DNA from: Methanosarcinales archaeon
GTDB lineage: Archaea; Halobacteriota; Methanosarcinia; Methanosarcinales; Methanogasteraceae
Direction of reading: 5' to 3'
Assembly (NCBI GenBank): GCA_030606635.1
Contig: JAUWGA010000008.1
Coordinates: 1 to 19,840 of the forward strand
Length of the DNA stretch: 19,840 nucleotides
The notes under the pieces are model-generated. The model worked only from the letters and a program-made list of their open reading frames with translations, ran no database searches and was not told where the DNA came from. The translations under genes were made by a program, and so were the position numbers. Positions 1 to 7,279 of the stretch are shown piece after piece; position 1 is the stretch's first letter; each line of letters begins with the position of its first letter.

Positions 1-609
1 TGCGTCTTCTCGTGCGTGTACTGCCAGAACTGGGAGATCTCGACCCATCCTGATCTCGGAATCCCGATTCTTCCAGAAGATGTTGCAAGGATCGCTGCAA
101 TAAGGCGCGGTCTTGGCGCAAGGAACCTGAACTTCGTGACTCCGACACCGCATCTTCACACCATACTGCGCATTCTCGCCGAGATGAGAGTGAATACCCC
201 GATCGTGTGGAACTCGAATATGTATCACTCGGAAGAGGCTGCAAAACTCCTCTGCGGCGTTGTCGATGTCTATCTTGGAGATTTCAAGTACGGAAACGAC
301 GAATGCGCAAAGAGATACTCAAATGCCCCTCATTACTGGGATACCGTCACGAGAAACTTCCTCTGCGCTTATGGATACTCAGAGATCCTGCTGCGGCAGC
401 TGGTGCTTCCAGGACACATCGAATGCTGCACCGCACCGATTATTGATTGGGTGCGCGATCACATACCCGATGTCAGGTTTAACCTGATGTTCCAGTACAG
501 TCCCGCGTATCTGGCGTACCGGTATCCCAAGATCGCCAGATCGCTCACAGAGGGTGAGTGTGAGCAAGCGAGCAGGTTGCTTGCCGAGAGCGGGCTCTAC
601 AGTGATTGA
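1..609 (+). CDS. PflX-like radical SAM protein (5' end cut off)
   Basis: The frame is open from base 1 and ends at TGA 607-609, so the true start lies outside the window. The first visible residues give CVFSCVYCQNWEIS, a radical SAM CX3CX2C motif whose three cysteines would hold the 4Fe-4S cluster that cleaves S-adenosylmethionine. The motif followed by QNWEIS, and the downstream text (LNFVTPTPH, VWNSNMYHS, YLGDFKYG, RQLVLPGHIECC), fit the uncharacterised PflX group (COG1313), relatives of pyruvate formate-lyase activating enzyme. The substrate of this group is not known to me, and the neighbours (translation factor, agmatinase) do not reveal it. An internal GTG at position 16 would split the cysteine motif and is not a believable start. 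Family call is firm; function is open. Confidence 0.85.
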   Translation, partial: CVFSCVYCQNWEISTHPDLGIPILPEDVARIAAIRRGLGARNLNFVTPTPHLHTILRILAEMRVNTPIVWNSNMYHSEEAAKLLCGVVDVYLGDFKYGNDECAKRYSNAPHYWDTVTRNFLCAYGYSEILLRQLVLPGHIECCTAPIIDWVRDHIPDVRFNLMFQYSPAYLAYRYPKIARSLTEGECEQASRLLAESGLYSD

Positions 610-624
610 CTGCGGTTCGTATCG

Positions 625-640
625 CATAATTTTAAGTACT
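625..640 (+). promoter_or_regulatory. TATA-like box upstream of aIF5A
   Basis: An AT-rich stretch (CATAATTTTAAGTACT) lies about 25-30 bases before the ATG at 661. At usual archaeal spacing, transcription would start just ahead of the ATG, giving a very short leader; no clear ribosome binding site is visible. It would drive aIF5A and probably the two genes after it. Inferred by eye only. Confidence 0.4.
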
Positions 641-660
641 TCTGCCGCGGATTCATACCC

Positions 661-1044
661 ATGAAAGAACAGACCGAAGTCAGGAATCTCAAAGAGGGCA
701 GATATGTGATCATCGATGATGAAGTGTGCGCGATCAAAGCTATCTCGAAATCAAAGCCTGGAAAACACGGATCTGCCAAAGCACGGGTCGATACCATCGG
801 GCTTTTCGATGGACAGAAGCGGTCGATCGTGCACCCTGTAGGAACCAAGATATTCGTGCCGATCGTCGAGCGGAAGAATGCTCAGGTTCTCTCGGTCGCA
901 GGCGATGTCGTACAGTTGATGGACATGACAGATTACACCACATTCGAACTCCCGATTCCCGCTGAGTACAAGGATCGCGTGGTAGAAGGGGGCGAGATCC
1001 AGTACATCACAGCGCTTGGCAAGATACGGCTCGATATGCGCTGA
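661..1044 (+). CDS. eif5a: Translation initiation factor 5A (aIF5A)
   Basis: A 127-residue protein of normal length for archaeal IF5A. It binds the ribosome and helps peptide-bond formation at difficult sequences. The conserved loop PGKHGSAKAR is present, with Lys35 as the expected site of hypusine (or deoxyhypusine) modification, which uses the aminobutyl group of spermidine. The N-terminal SH3-like barrel (about 1-70) and C-terminal OB fold (about 71-127) are both complete. Its stop codon overlaps the start of the agmatinase gene by one base, so the two are very likely co-transcribed and translationally coupled. This links the polyamine supply to the protein that needs it. The start at 661 fits the family N-terminus and the TATA-like box. 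Confidence 0.96.
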   Translation: MKEQTEVRNLKEGRYVIIDDEVCAIKAISKSKPGKHGSAKARVDTIGLFDGQKRSIVHPVGTKIFVPIVERKNAQVLSVAGDVVQLMDMTDYTTFELPIPAEYKDRVVEGGEIQYITALGKIRLDMR

Positions 1045-1934
1045 TGTTCGAACGCTGCGTCTTTGCGGATGCAGTCTCTACTTATGAAGACGCTCGCTTC
1101 GTGATATTCGGCGTGCCCTTCGATGCCACCTCCTCGTTTCGACGCGGAAGTGCCGAGGCGCCCGATGCCATGCGGAAGGCGAGCTACAACTTTGAGACGT
1201 ACAACGATTTTTACGGCATCGATCTTACTTCTGTTCCCGTGCACGATCTCGGCAATCTCGATCTCAGTTATCTCGACCTTGATCGCTGTGTCGATGATAT
1301 GCTGTGTATGACCGGGGACACTGTCAGGGGGGCTATCAGGGACTCCAAAGTTCCGATCGTACTCGGCGGCGAGCATACGCTGACCTATGGCTGTGCAAGG
1401 GCTTTTGTCGAGCAGTATGATGATATCGGGATCATTATCCTTGATGCGCATCTCGATCTGCGTGATGAGTATCTCGGGGCAAAACAGTCCCATGCCTGCG
1501 TTTCAAGAAATATCATCGACGATCTGACCGATCGGTGCGCCCTCATCGGTGTAAGAAGCGGATCGGCAGAGGAGTATCGGTATGCAGAGGAGAACGGGAT
1601 TATGTGGCATTCCGCAGACGAGGTCTCTGATGCCGGCATGGAGTCGGTGATGCGACAGGCGATCGATGCGTTATCTGATCGCGGCGCCCGCAGGATCTAT
1701 CTCTCCATCGATTCCGACGTGATCGATCCCGGATACGCGCCCGGTGTCGGCAATCCTGAGCCGTTCGGGCTCGATCCGCGGGATCTGCGTGCTGCGATAC
1801 GGATGGCTGCGCCGCAGGTATGCGGGTTTGACATCGTCGAGATCAGTCCCGGGTACGACCACGGAGAGAGCGCGATTCTCGGCGCACGGCTGGTGCGGGA
1901 ATTTATCGCGGCAAAAAGCGCACGGCAGAAGTAG
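1044..1934 (+). CDS. speB: Agmatinase (ureohydrolase family)
   Basis: A 296-residue ureohydrolase that should hydrolyse agmatine to putrescine and urea in the cytoplasm. The manganese-binding signature is complete: GGEHT (His111), DAHLD (Asp134, His136, Asp138) and SIDSDVIDP (Asp223, Asp225). His150 in QSHAC matches the position of a conserved active-site histidine. In archaea agmatine comes from arginine by pyruvoyl-dependent decarboxylase; that gene is not in the window. The ATG overlaps the aIF5A stop (ATGA-like, one base), a common pairing in archaea that fits polyamine supply for hypusine. Arginase or formiminoglutamase activity cannot be excluded from motifs alone, but the context favours agmatinase. 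Confidence 0.92.
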   Translation: MFERCVFADAVSTYEDARFVIFGVPFDATSSFRRGSAEAPDAMRKASYNFETYNDFYGIDLTSVPVHDLGNLDLSYLDLDRCVDDMLCMTGDTVRGAIRDSKVPIVLGGEHTLTYGCARAFVEQYDDIGIIILDAHLDLRDEYLGAKQSHACVSRNIIDDLTDRCALIGVRSGSAEEYRYAEENGIMWHSADEVSDAGMESVMRQAIDALSDRGARRIYLSIDSDVIDPGYAPGVGNPEPFGLDPRDLRAAIRMAAPQVCGFDIVEISPGYDHGESAILGARLVREFIAAKSARQK

Positions 1935-1950
1935 AGGTAGAGGTAGAATA

Positions 1951-1960
1951 GGTGAGGTGG
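1951..1960 (+). promoter_or_regulatory. Ribosome binding site deciding the AOR start
   Basis: GGTGAGGTGG ends nine bases before ATG 1970 and matches the anti-Shine-Dalgarno of archaeal 16S rRNA. It overlaps the alternative GTG at 1952, which argues against starting there. Confidence 0.55.
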
Positions 1961-1969
1961 TCTCTGATT

Positions 1970-3670
1970 ATGAAGATGCACGGCTGGACCGGAAACATTG
2001 CAACGATCGATCTTGATTGCGGGACGGTCAGGCAGGAGAAACTCCCAGCCGAAGTTGCAAGAGACTTTCTCGGTGGAAGAGGGCTTGGCGCATCCATCCT
2101 ATGCAAGACGACAGACCCGAAAGCAGGCGCGTTCGGTGCCCCGCTCATACTCGCAGTGGGTCCGCTCACAGGCATCGCACCGATGTCGGGGCGGCATTCG
2201 TTCGTCACGAAATCGCCACTCACCGGAACGATTGTCGATTCGAGCGGTGGCGGCTGGTTCGGGAACGAATTAAAACGCGCCGGATTCGATGCGGTAGTCA
2301 TAAACGGACAGTCGGAGACTCCGGTCTATCTCAGCATCGATGATCATGACGTGCGCATCGAGGATGCATCCGATCTCTGGGGATTAAACGTACGCGAGAC
2401 TACGAAGAGGTTGGAAGAGCGCGGTAAAGTGGCATGTATCGGGCGGGCAGGTGAGAAGTGTGTCCGTTTCGCAAACATCATGAACGATTACGTCCATGCA
2501 TGTGGACGCGGCGGCATCGGTGCTGTGATGGGGCACAAGAGATTAAAGGCGATCGTGGTACACGGAAGCACCAAACCGAGCATTGCAGACAAAACGGGAT
2601 TTGAAGATGCGAACAGAGAGATCCTACAGCTACTGCGTGCAAGTCCGCCACTAAAAAGCCTTTCAACGTACGGGACTCCGTCGCTTGTGAACCTGATCAA
2701 TTATCTCGGATTGATGCCGACCAGAAATTTTAGGGACCTCCGGTTCGATGTCGAGTCGATATCCGGCGATTACATCGAGGAAAATTACGAACTGAAGCGA
2801 CGTTCCTGCTACAAGTGCTCTGTTGCATGCAAACACAGGACAAAGGAAAATATCGAGATTCCTGAGTACGAAACGATCGCTATGTTCGGTCCTGATTGTG
2901 ATAACAGCGATTTCGATAAAATCATGGATGCAAACCGGGTGTGCAACGATTACGGGATGGATACGATCTCGTGTGGCTCAACCATCGCCTGTCATCAGGA
3001 ACTGCACGGAAAGACGCACGGATTATCCGAACTGGCGTCCATGATCGGGGAGCGGGAAGGAGTCGGGGACGAATTGAGTACGGGATCGAGAGAGTATGCG
3101 GACACGGCAGGCGCAGGCGATGCAAGCATGACCTCGAAAGGGATGGAGATTCCGGGATACGACCCCCGCGGCGCACTCGGGCAGTCGCTTGCGTACGCAA
3201 CCTCGAATCGCGGTGCGTGTCACATGCGGGCGTACATGATTGCGCCAGAGATCATCGGCAAGCCGAAACTGATCGACCGGCACACTTTTGCAGGAAAGGC
3301 GGGACTGCTGAGCATCTTCCAGAATCTCGCGGCTGCGATGGATTCGCTTGCGGTCTGCCGTTTCTCATCCTTCGCACTCTCGGCAGAAGAGTACTCAAGT
3401 ATCTTGAGTGCGGTCACAGGAATCCGGTACGGATCAGAGGATCTGCTGCGGGTGGGCGAGCGGATATGGAACCTCGAGCGGATATTTAACCTGCGTGCAG
3501 GGTTCACACGTGCAGACGATACGCTTCCCGATCGTTTCTTTGGAGACGGCGGCATCAACCGCGGCGAATTCGAAGATGCGCTGGATGAGTACTACCGCTT
3601 TCGCGGATGGGGCATGGATGGTGTGCCTACCGGCTGGAAACTCGAAGAACTCGGGTTACACATAGATTGA
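1970..3670 (+). CDS. Aldehyde:ferredoxin oxidoreductase family protein (tungsten/molybdopterin)
   Basis: About 566 residues, slightly shorter than typical AOR (around 600). The N-terminus (MHGWTGNIATIDL), the stretch FLGGRGLGA near residue 40 and ARGGIGAVMGHKRLKAI-type text (here CGRGGIGAVMGHKRLKAI) are characteristic of the family, which oxidises aldehydes to acids with a tungsto-bispterin cofactor and passes electrons to ferredoxin. The 4Fe-4S ligands are visible as CYKCSVAC (Cys280, Cys283, Cys287) plus Cys463 in DSLAVC. I chose ATG 1970 over GTG 1952 because of the ribosome binding site between them; ATG 1976 is also possible. It lies 35 bases after agmatinase, probably in the same transcript. 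Many archaea have several AOR paralogues with different substrates, and the substrate cannot be read from sequence. Confidence 0.92.
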   Translation: MKMHGWTGNIATIDLDCGTVRQEKLPAEVARDFLGGRGLGASILCKTTDPKAGAFGAPLILAVGPLTGIAPMSGRHSFVTKSPLTGTIVDSSGGGWFGNELKRAGFDAVVINGQSETPVYLSIDDHDVRIEDASDLWGLNVRETTKRLEERGKVACIGRAGEKCVRFANIMNDYVHACGRGGIGAVMGHKRLKAIVVHGSTKPSIADKTGFEDANREILQLLRASPPLKSLSTYGTPSLVNLINYLGLMPTRNFRDLRFDVESISGDYIEENYELKRRSCYKCSVACKHRTKENIEIPEYETIAMFGPDCDNSDFDKIMDANRVCNDYGMDTISCGSTIACHQELHGKTHGLSELASMIGEREGVGDELSTGSREYADTAGAGDASMTSKGMEIPGYDPRGALGQSLAYATSNRGACHMRAYMIAPEIIGKPKLIDRHTFAGKAGLLSIFQNLAAAMDSLAVCRFSSFALSAEEYSSILSAVTGIRYGSEDLLRVGERIWNLERIFNLRAGFTRADDTLPDRFFGDGGINRGEFEDALDEYYRFRGWGMDGVPTGWKLEELGLHID

Positions 3671-3810
3671 TGGTACTCTCCACAAACCCCTCAAAAAAAA
3701 AGAACCCGGCGGCGCGGGCGAGCACCGCCAGCATGATCAGCACAGCAGCACCATCGCCCCAACATATCACGATTGCGCCAGCCGCGGCATTGCAGGATTA
3801 CACCTAAGAA

Positions 3811-3822
3811 AGAATAAATAAG
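3811..3822 (+). promoter_or_regulatory. TATA-like box before the nuclease remnant
   Basis: AGAATAAATAAG lies about 25-30 bases ahead of ATG 3846, correct spacing for a short-leader archaeal transcript. The rest of 3671-3810 holds a nine-base A run (around 3692-3700) and no gene that I can support. Confidence 0.3.
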
Positions 3823-3845
3823 GACGCGGACGTAATAACCATATC

Positions 3846-4103
3846 ATGTCGGAAGTCAAGATTTTTTGGGACCCAAGAGGATTCGAACTCGACTCGCTTG
3901 GAAAAAAGAAGTATCTGAGGGCAACCGATGGTGACACGCCATACATATCCGTGCCGATCAGGATGCTTTCCATCGACACTCCCGAGGTACACTACCCTGG
4001 CACAAAGAAGCCGTCAAATAGCGATGATGACCTGATGCAACTCGCAGAATGGATCGATGCGGCGGCTAAATTAAACCTACTGCCAGCAGGTGCGAGCGAC
4101 TGA
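3846..4103 (+). pseudogene. Truncated staphylococcal-nuclease-like (SNase) protein
   Basis: An 85-residue frame starting MSEVKIFWDPRGFELDSLG. It contains the start of the SNase fold: ATDGDTP (Asp28, Asp30), IRMLSIDTPE (Arg39, Asp44, Thr45, Glu47). These match the calcium and catalytic positions at the N-terminal side of thermonuclease. The second half of the fold, including the second catalytic arginine, is missing: after QLAEWIDAAAKL the frame stops at 4101-4103, and the three plus frames of 4104-4215 show no convincing continuation. Members of the family are normally at least 140 residues, so this looks like a 3'-truncated gene. It has its own TATA-like box, so a short product could still be made. 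A genuine short protein is the alternative. Confidence 0.6.
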
Positions 4104-4173
4104 CCTCTTGTCAAAATCGCGAACGCATCAGCACCACCAAGAACCTTCCCGCGAATGCGAGGTCATCTGCGAA

Positions 4174-4186
4174 TGTCTATAAGTAC
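4174..4186 (+). promoter_or_regulatory. TATA-like box upstream of the HcyBio gene
   Basis: TGTCTATAAGTAC is a good archaeal TATA-like element about 35 bases ahead of ATG 4216. Transcription would begin near 4205 and leave a leader of roughly ten bases, which agrees with the absence of a ribosome binding site before this ATG. Confidence 0.5.
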
Positions 4187-4215
4187 GATGAACTCGAGTA
4201 TCATATTAATCATCC

Positions 4216-5706
4216 ATGACAGCGAAAACGATAGTAGAGATCAATGAACGGATCCGGGATGGCAGCGCCTGCGTCCTCACGGCAGAGGAGATGACCGAGT
4301 ACATACGTGAGCACGGCGCAGGAAAAGCGGCGCAGGAAGTCGATGTGGTCACGACGGGTACATTCGGGGCGATGTGCTCATCAGGCGTGTTCTTAAATTT
4401 CGGGCACTCTGATCCGCCGATCCGGATGCAGCGCGTGCATCTAAATGGCGTCGAGGCGTATTCGGGCATAGCCGCAGTCGATGCATACCTGGGCGCAACA
4501 CAGCCATCCGATTCGGACGAATCTTATGGCGGCGGGCATGTGATCGAGGATCTGATCGCGGGGCGGGAGATCGATGTACATGCCGAATCATCCGGAACTG
4601 ACTGCTATCCGCGCAAGATACTGGATACCAGCATCACGATCGATGATCTGAATCAGGCGGTGATGCTAAACCCGAGAAACGCGTATCAGCGGTACGCTGC
4701 CGCAACAAACTCGACAAAACGCACCCTGTACACATACATGGGAACGCTCCTTCCGGGATTTGGCAATATCACATACTCTGGTTCCGGCGTGCTCTCGCCG
4801 ATCTTCAATGATCCCGAGTTCAGGACGATCGGCATCGGCACAAGGATATTTCTGGGAGGTGCGAAGGGGCATGTGATCGGCAGCGGAACCCAGCACGATC
4901 CCGATAACAATTTCGGAACGCTGATGGTCTCGGGAAATCTCAAGGAGATGGATACAAGATACGTGCGCGGCGCTATATTTCGCGGATACGGGATCAGCAT
5001 GTATGTCGGGATCGGCATCCCGATACCGATCCTAAACGAGGAGATCGCCGCCGCAACAGGGATTAGCGATGCAGAGATCAGAACGAATGTCCTGGACTAC
5101 GGGGTATCCGGACATCCCGCTATGCAAGAGGTCACGTATGAGGATTTAAAGTCCGGAATCATCGACCTTAATGGAAAAGAGGTTCGAACTTCGCCGCTTT
5201 CGAGTTTTCACATCGCACGGACGATCGCAGATGAACTCAAGCAGTGGATAAGGCGTGGCGAGTTCTTCGTGAGCGGTCCAGCAGAGCGGCTGCAAAGACA
5301 CGGCACAGTAAAGCCGATGCGAGAGGTCCAGGGGCAACTGCTGGTGCGGGATGCGATGTCTGAGCGTGTGCACACCGTCAGCATACACGCAGAGATTAAA
5401 GAGGCGGCTGAACTGATCATCGAGGGTAAATTCAATCACCTGCCAGTGTTATCAGAAGACGGCGCCCTCGCCGGAATCGTCACCTCGTGGGATATCTCAA
5501 AAGCAGTGGCACGCGGGGACGCTGGCACCGTCAGGAGCGCAATGACCGAACGCGTGGTCACAAGCATCCCTGACGAGTTTGTCGAGATTGCGGTGCGGAA
5601 GATGGAACGTCACAAGATTTCAGCGCTTCCTGTGATCGATTCGAACCGGAAGGTCATCGGGATGGTCACGAGCGGGGACCTGAACAAACTGCTTGTGCGG
5701 AGATGA
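4216..5706 (+). CDS. HcyBio (DUF39) sulfurtransferase with paired CBS domains, homocysteine biosynthesis
   Basis: A 496-residue protein. Residues about 1-365 are the HcyBio/DUF39 domain (COG1900), identified by TTGTFGAMCSSGVFLNFGHS, YGGGHVIEDL and RIFLGGAKGHVIGSGTQHDP. Residues about 372-496 are two CBS motifs (VRDAMSERVHTVS and SAMTERVVTSIP). The Methanosarcina acetivorans relative MA1821 helps turn aspartate semialdehyde and sulfide into homocysteine. Cys54 and Cys130 here fall at the positions I remember as functional cysteines in that protein (about 54 and 131). The usual partner, a small NIL-domain 2x4Fe-4S ferredoxin, is not adjacent on either side. The CBS pair may sense an adenosyl ligand such as AMP, ATP or SAM, but that is inference. 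It appears to be a single-gene transcript with its own TATA-like box. Confidence 0.9.
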   Translation: MTAKTIVEINERIRDGSACVLTAEEMTEYIREHGAGKAAQEVDVVTTGTFGAMCSSGVFLNFGHSDPPIRMQRVHLNGVEAYSGIAAVDAYLGATQPSDSDESYGGGHVIEDLIAGREIDVHAESSGTDCYPRKILDTSITIDDLNQAVMLNPRNAYQRYAAATNSTKRTLYTYMGTLLPGFGNITYSGSGVLSPIFNDPEFRTIGIGTRIFLGGAKGHVIGSGTQHDPDNNFGTLMVSGNLKEMDTRYVRGAIFRGYGISMYVGIGIPIPILNEEIAAATGISDAEIRTNVLDYGVSGHPAMQEVTYEDLKSGIIDLNGKEVRTSPLSSFHIARTIADELKQWIRRGEFFVSGPAERLQRHGTVKPMREVQGQLLVRDAMSERVHTVSIHAEIKEAAELIIEGKFNHLPVLSEDGALAGIVTSWDISKAVARGDAGTVRSAMTERVVTSIPDEFVEIAVRKMERHKISALPVIDSNRKVIGMVTSGDLNKLLVRR

Positions 5707-5763
5707 GACGGATAAAAATAAAATCATCTTTGGTGACTGCCAGAAGATGCAGATAGCCCCAAA

Positions 5764-5798
5764 CCCCGGAGATTGAAAGACCAATAACGCAATCGGGG
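5764..5798 (+). other. Inverted repeat in the HcyBio-mch intergenic region
   Basis: CCCC (5764-5767) and GATTG (5771-5775) pair with CAATC (5790-5794) and GGGG (5795-5798), giving a nine-pair stem with a three-base bulge and a 14-base loop. It may be a 3' end structure of the HcyBio mRNA or an operator-like site for mch. Nothing else except the mch promoter is visible in 5707-5918. Confidence 0.3.
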
Positions 5799-5870
5799 AG
5801 ATGGGACGGATGTTGCTTGTGGTGCTGTGACGTGTTTTGGAAGGGGATCAGTACCCCCTGCGCTTACCCG

Positions 5871-5885
5871 ATAATCTTATAATGG
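5871..5885 (+). promoter_or_regulatory. TATA-like box upstream of mch
   Basis: ATAATCTTATAATGG lies about 40 bases before ATG 5919. At usual spacing the transcript would start near 5905, just upstream of the GGGTGAT ribosome binding site. Confidence 0.4.
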
Positions 5886-5905
5886 TGCAGGACTTGTGTG
5901 ATGTT

Positions 5906-5912
5906 GGGTGAT
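5906..5912 (+). promoter_or_regulatory. Ribosome binding site deciding the mch start
   Basis: GGGTGAT sits six bases before ATG 5919. It selects that ATG over the in-frame GTG 5898 and ATG 5901, both of which lie upstream of it. Confidence 0.55.
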
Positions 5913-5918
5913 TCCCAA

Positions 5919-6881
5919 ATGGTCAGTGTAAATAAATACGGATACCGGGCATTCAAGGAAATGCTCGATTGTGCAGAGGAACTCGATATCGGTGTATCAG
6001 AGTTAAAGAACGGAGCAACCATCGTCGACGCTGGTGTGAATGCAGCGGGCGGATACGGTGCTGGCATGTATCTCTCAAGGTTATGCCTTGCAGATCTCGC
6101 AGACCTCAAGTACATACCATACCAACTGGGCGACTATACAGTCCCCGGCATTCAGGTTGCAATCGATAATCCGGTCATCGCATGTATGGCATCCCAGTAC
6201 GCGGGCTGGAGAATTATCGCTGGAAAGTACTTTGCAATGGGCTCCGGACCTGCGCGTGCGCTTTCGCTGGATCCGAAGGAACTATACGAGGAGATCGGAT
6301 ACAAGGATTCTTCGGACAAGGCGATCCTCGTACTCGAAGCGAGCGAACTTCCGAATGAAGAAGTTACCGACATGATCGCCGAGAAATGCGGCGTCGATCC
6401 AAAGGAACTCTACATCGCGGTTGCGCCAACCTCATCGATTGCAGGATCTGTTCAGATCTCTGCGAGAATCGTTGAAACAGGGATACACAAGATGCATGAT
6501 CTTGGATTCGACATCACAACGATCAAAAATGGATTCGGCATCATCCCGATCTCGCCGATCGTTGGAGACGACACCAAATGCATGGGAACGACCAACGACT
6601 GCATCATATACTGCGGCAAGACGTACTACACCGTCGATTATCCGGATTTCGACGAACTTACCGACTACGTGAAGAAGGTGCCGTCGGAGACGTCCAGAGA
6701 CTACGGAAAACCATTCTTCGACACGTTCAAGGCGGCTGGCTTCGATTTCTTCAAGGTCGATGGTGCGATGTTTGCGCCTGCTGAGATCACAGTAAACGAT
6801 CTTAAGAGCAAGAAGACGATTGCGAGCGGCACTGCCAACCCGGATATTCTGATACAATCATTCGGCATAAGTAAAGTATAG
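5919..6881 (+). CDS. mch: Methenyltetrahydromethanopterin cyclohydrolase
   Basis: A 320-residue protein, the family's usual length. It interconverts N5,N10-methenyl- and N5-formyl-tetrahydromethanopterin, a cytoplasmic step of the C1 branch used in methanogenesis from CO2, and in the reverse direction in methyl oxidation and anaerobic methane or alkane oxidation. Recognisable family text includes MVSVNKYGYRAF at the start, GVNAAGGYGAGMYLSRLCLA, DNPVIACMASQYAGWRI, MGSGPARAL and the NGFGIIPISPIVGDD region. The start at 5919 matches the family N-terminus and is preceded by GGGTGAT. The gene is flanked by its own TATA-like box and a strong terminator-like hairpin, so it is probably monocistronic. 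Frame and motifs are intact. It is the best lineage marker in the window; similar enzymes also occur in some methylotrophic bacteria and other archaea, so context is needed for the physiology. Confidence 0.96.
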   Translation: MVSVNKYGYRAFKEMLDCAEELDIGVSELKNGATIVDAGVNAAGGYGAGMYLSRLCLADLADLKYIPYQLGDYTVPGIQVAIDNPVIACMASQYAGWRIIAGKYFAMGSGPARALSLDPKELYEEIGYKDSSDKAILVLEASELPNEEVTDMIAEKCGVDPKELYIAVAPTSSIAGSVQISARIVETGIHKMHDLGFDITTIKNGFGIIPISPIVGDDTKCMGTTNDCIIYCGKTYYTVDYPDFDELTDYVKKVPSETSRDYGKPFFDTFKAAGFDFFKVDGAMFAPAEITVNDLKSKKTIASGTANPDILIQSFGISKV

Positions 6882-6885
6882 ATTG

Positions 6886-6918
6886 CCCGAAATACTTCGG
6901 GAATCTTTTTTTCTTTTT
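6886..6918 (+). terminator. Hairpin plus T-tract after mch
   Basis: CCCGAA (6886-6891), loop ATAC, TTCGGG (6896-6901) form a perfect six-pair stem. It is followed by a T-rich run, CTTTTTTTCTTTTT, from about 6904. The stem plus T-tract directly after the mch stop strongly suggests a transcription end point. Confidence 0.7.
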
Positions 6919-6931
6919 GGATTCTTTGTAA

Positions 6932-7279
6932 CTGCTCAGATCTGTTGATCCGTCTCCTGATTGCGAAACTCTCCTTGAGCATACAATCTCGTACCTGAAA
7001 GTACCTATTGACGATAGTGATGCAGCAATCACCCACGACGCCCTCCCGACCGTGATGGTGGACGGCTCGCAACTGGCTCATGTGTTTCAGAACCTGATCG
7101 GAAACGCGATCAAGTTTCATGGCAAGGAGCCGCCGCGTATCCACATTGCAACAGAGCGAAAGGCGGGTGAATGGGAATTCTCGGTGGCTGATATCGGCAT
7201 CGGAATCGCCCCTGAATTATTCGAGCATCTTTGTGATATTCCAGCGCATTCACGCAAGGGATGAGTATTCGGGGATATG
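6932..7279 (+). pseudogene. Remnant of a classical HisKA-type histidine kinase ATPase domain, frameshifted
   Basis: An open stretch after TAA 6929-6931 reads VDPSPDCETLLEHTISYL, then ITHDALPTVMVDGSQLAH and the N box HVFQNLIGNAIKFHG, then the G1 box DIGIGIAP. This is the ATP-binding domain of phytochrome-like or PAS-type kinases. After ELFE the frame breaks: the listed frame ends at TGA 7262-7264, whereas the +2 frame continues IFVIFQRIHARDEYSGI, the expected family sequence, to TGA 7278-7280. The GTGIGLA glycine box that should follow is gone, replaced by sequence of another kinase. No dimerisation domain, sensor or start codon remains upstream, because the mch terminator lies directly before it. 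A dead gene fragment. Confidence 0.8.

Noticed and set aside
933..1493. 186-residue minus-strand frame across aIF5A and agmatinase
   Set aside because: Both genes on the plus strand are complete with active-site motifs, so this is a shadow.
1931..1947. Tandem GTAGAG hexamers directly after the agmatinase stop
   Set aside because: Only about three units in a 35-base gap; too short to claim a functional repeat.
2941..3489. 182-residue plus-strand frame within the AOR gene
   Set aside because: Arg- and Gly-rich composition typical of a shifted frame of a GC-richer gene; the AOR frame with its cluster cysteines is clearly the real one.
3671..3810. Hydrophobic minus-strand reading (GAAVLIMLAVLARAAGFFFFEG) that might be a small membrane protein
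   Set aside because: It has no convincing start codon or ribosome binding site, it runs into antisense of the AOR gene, and its phenylalanine run is simply the A tract read backwards.
5850..5865. GGGG...CCCC near 5851-5865 as a terminator or operator
   Set aside because: Only four pairs with a mismatched middle and no T-tract; weaker than the inverted repeat at 5764-5798.
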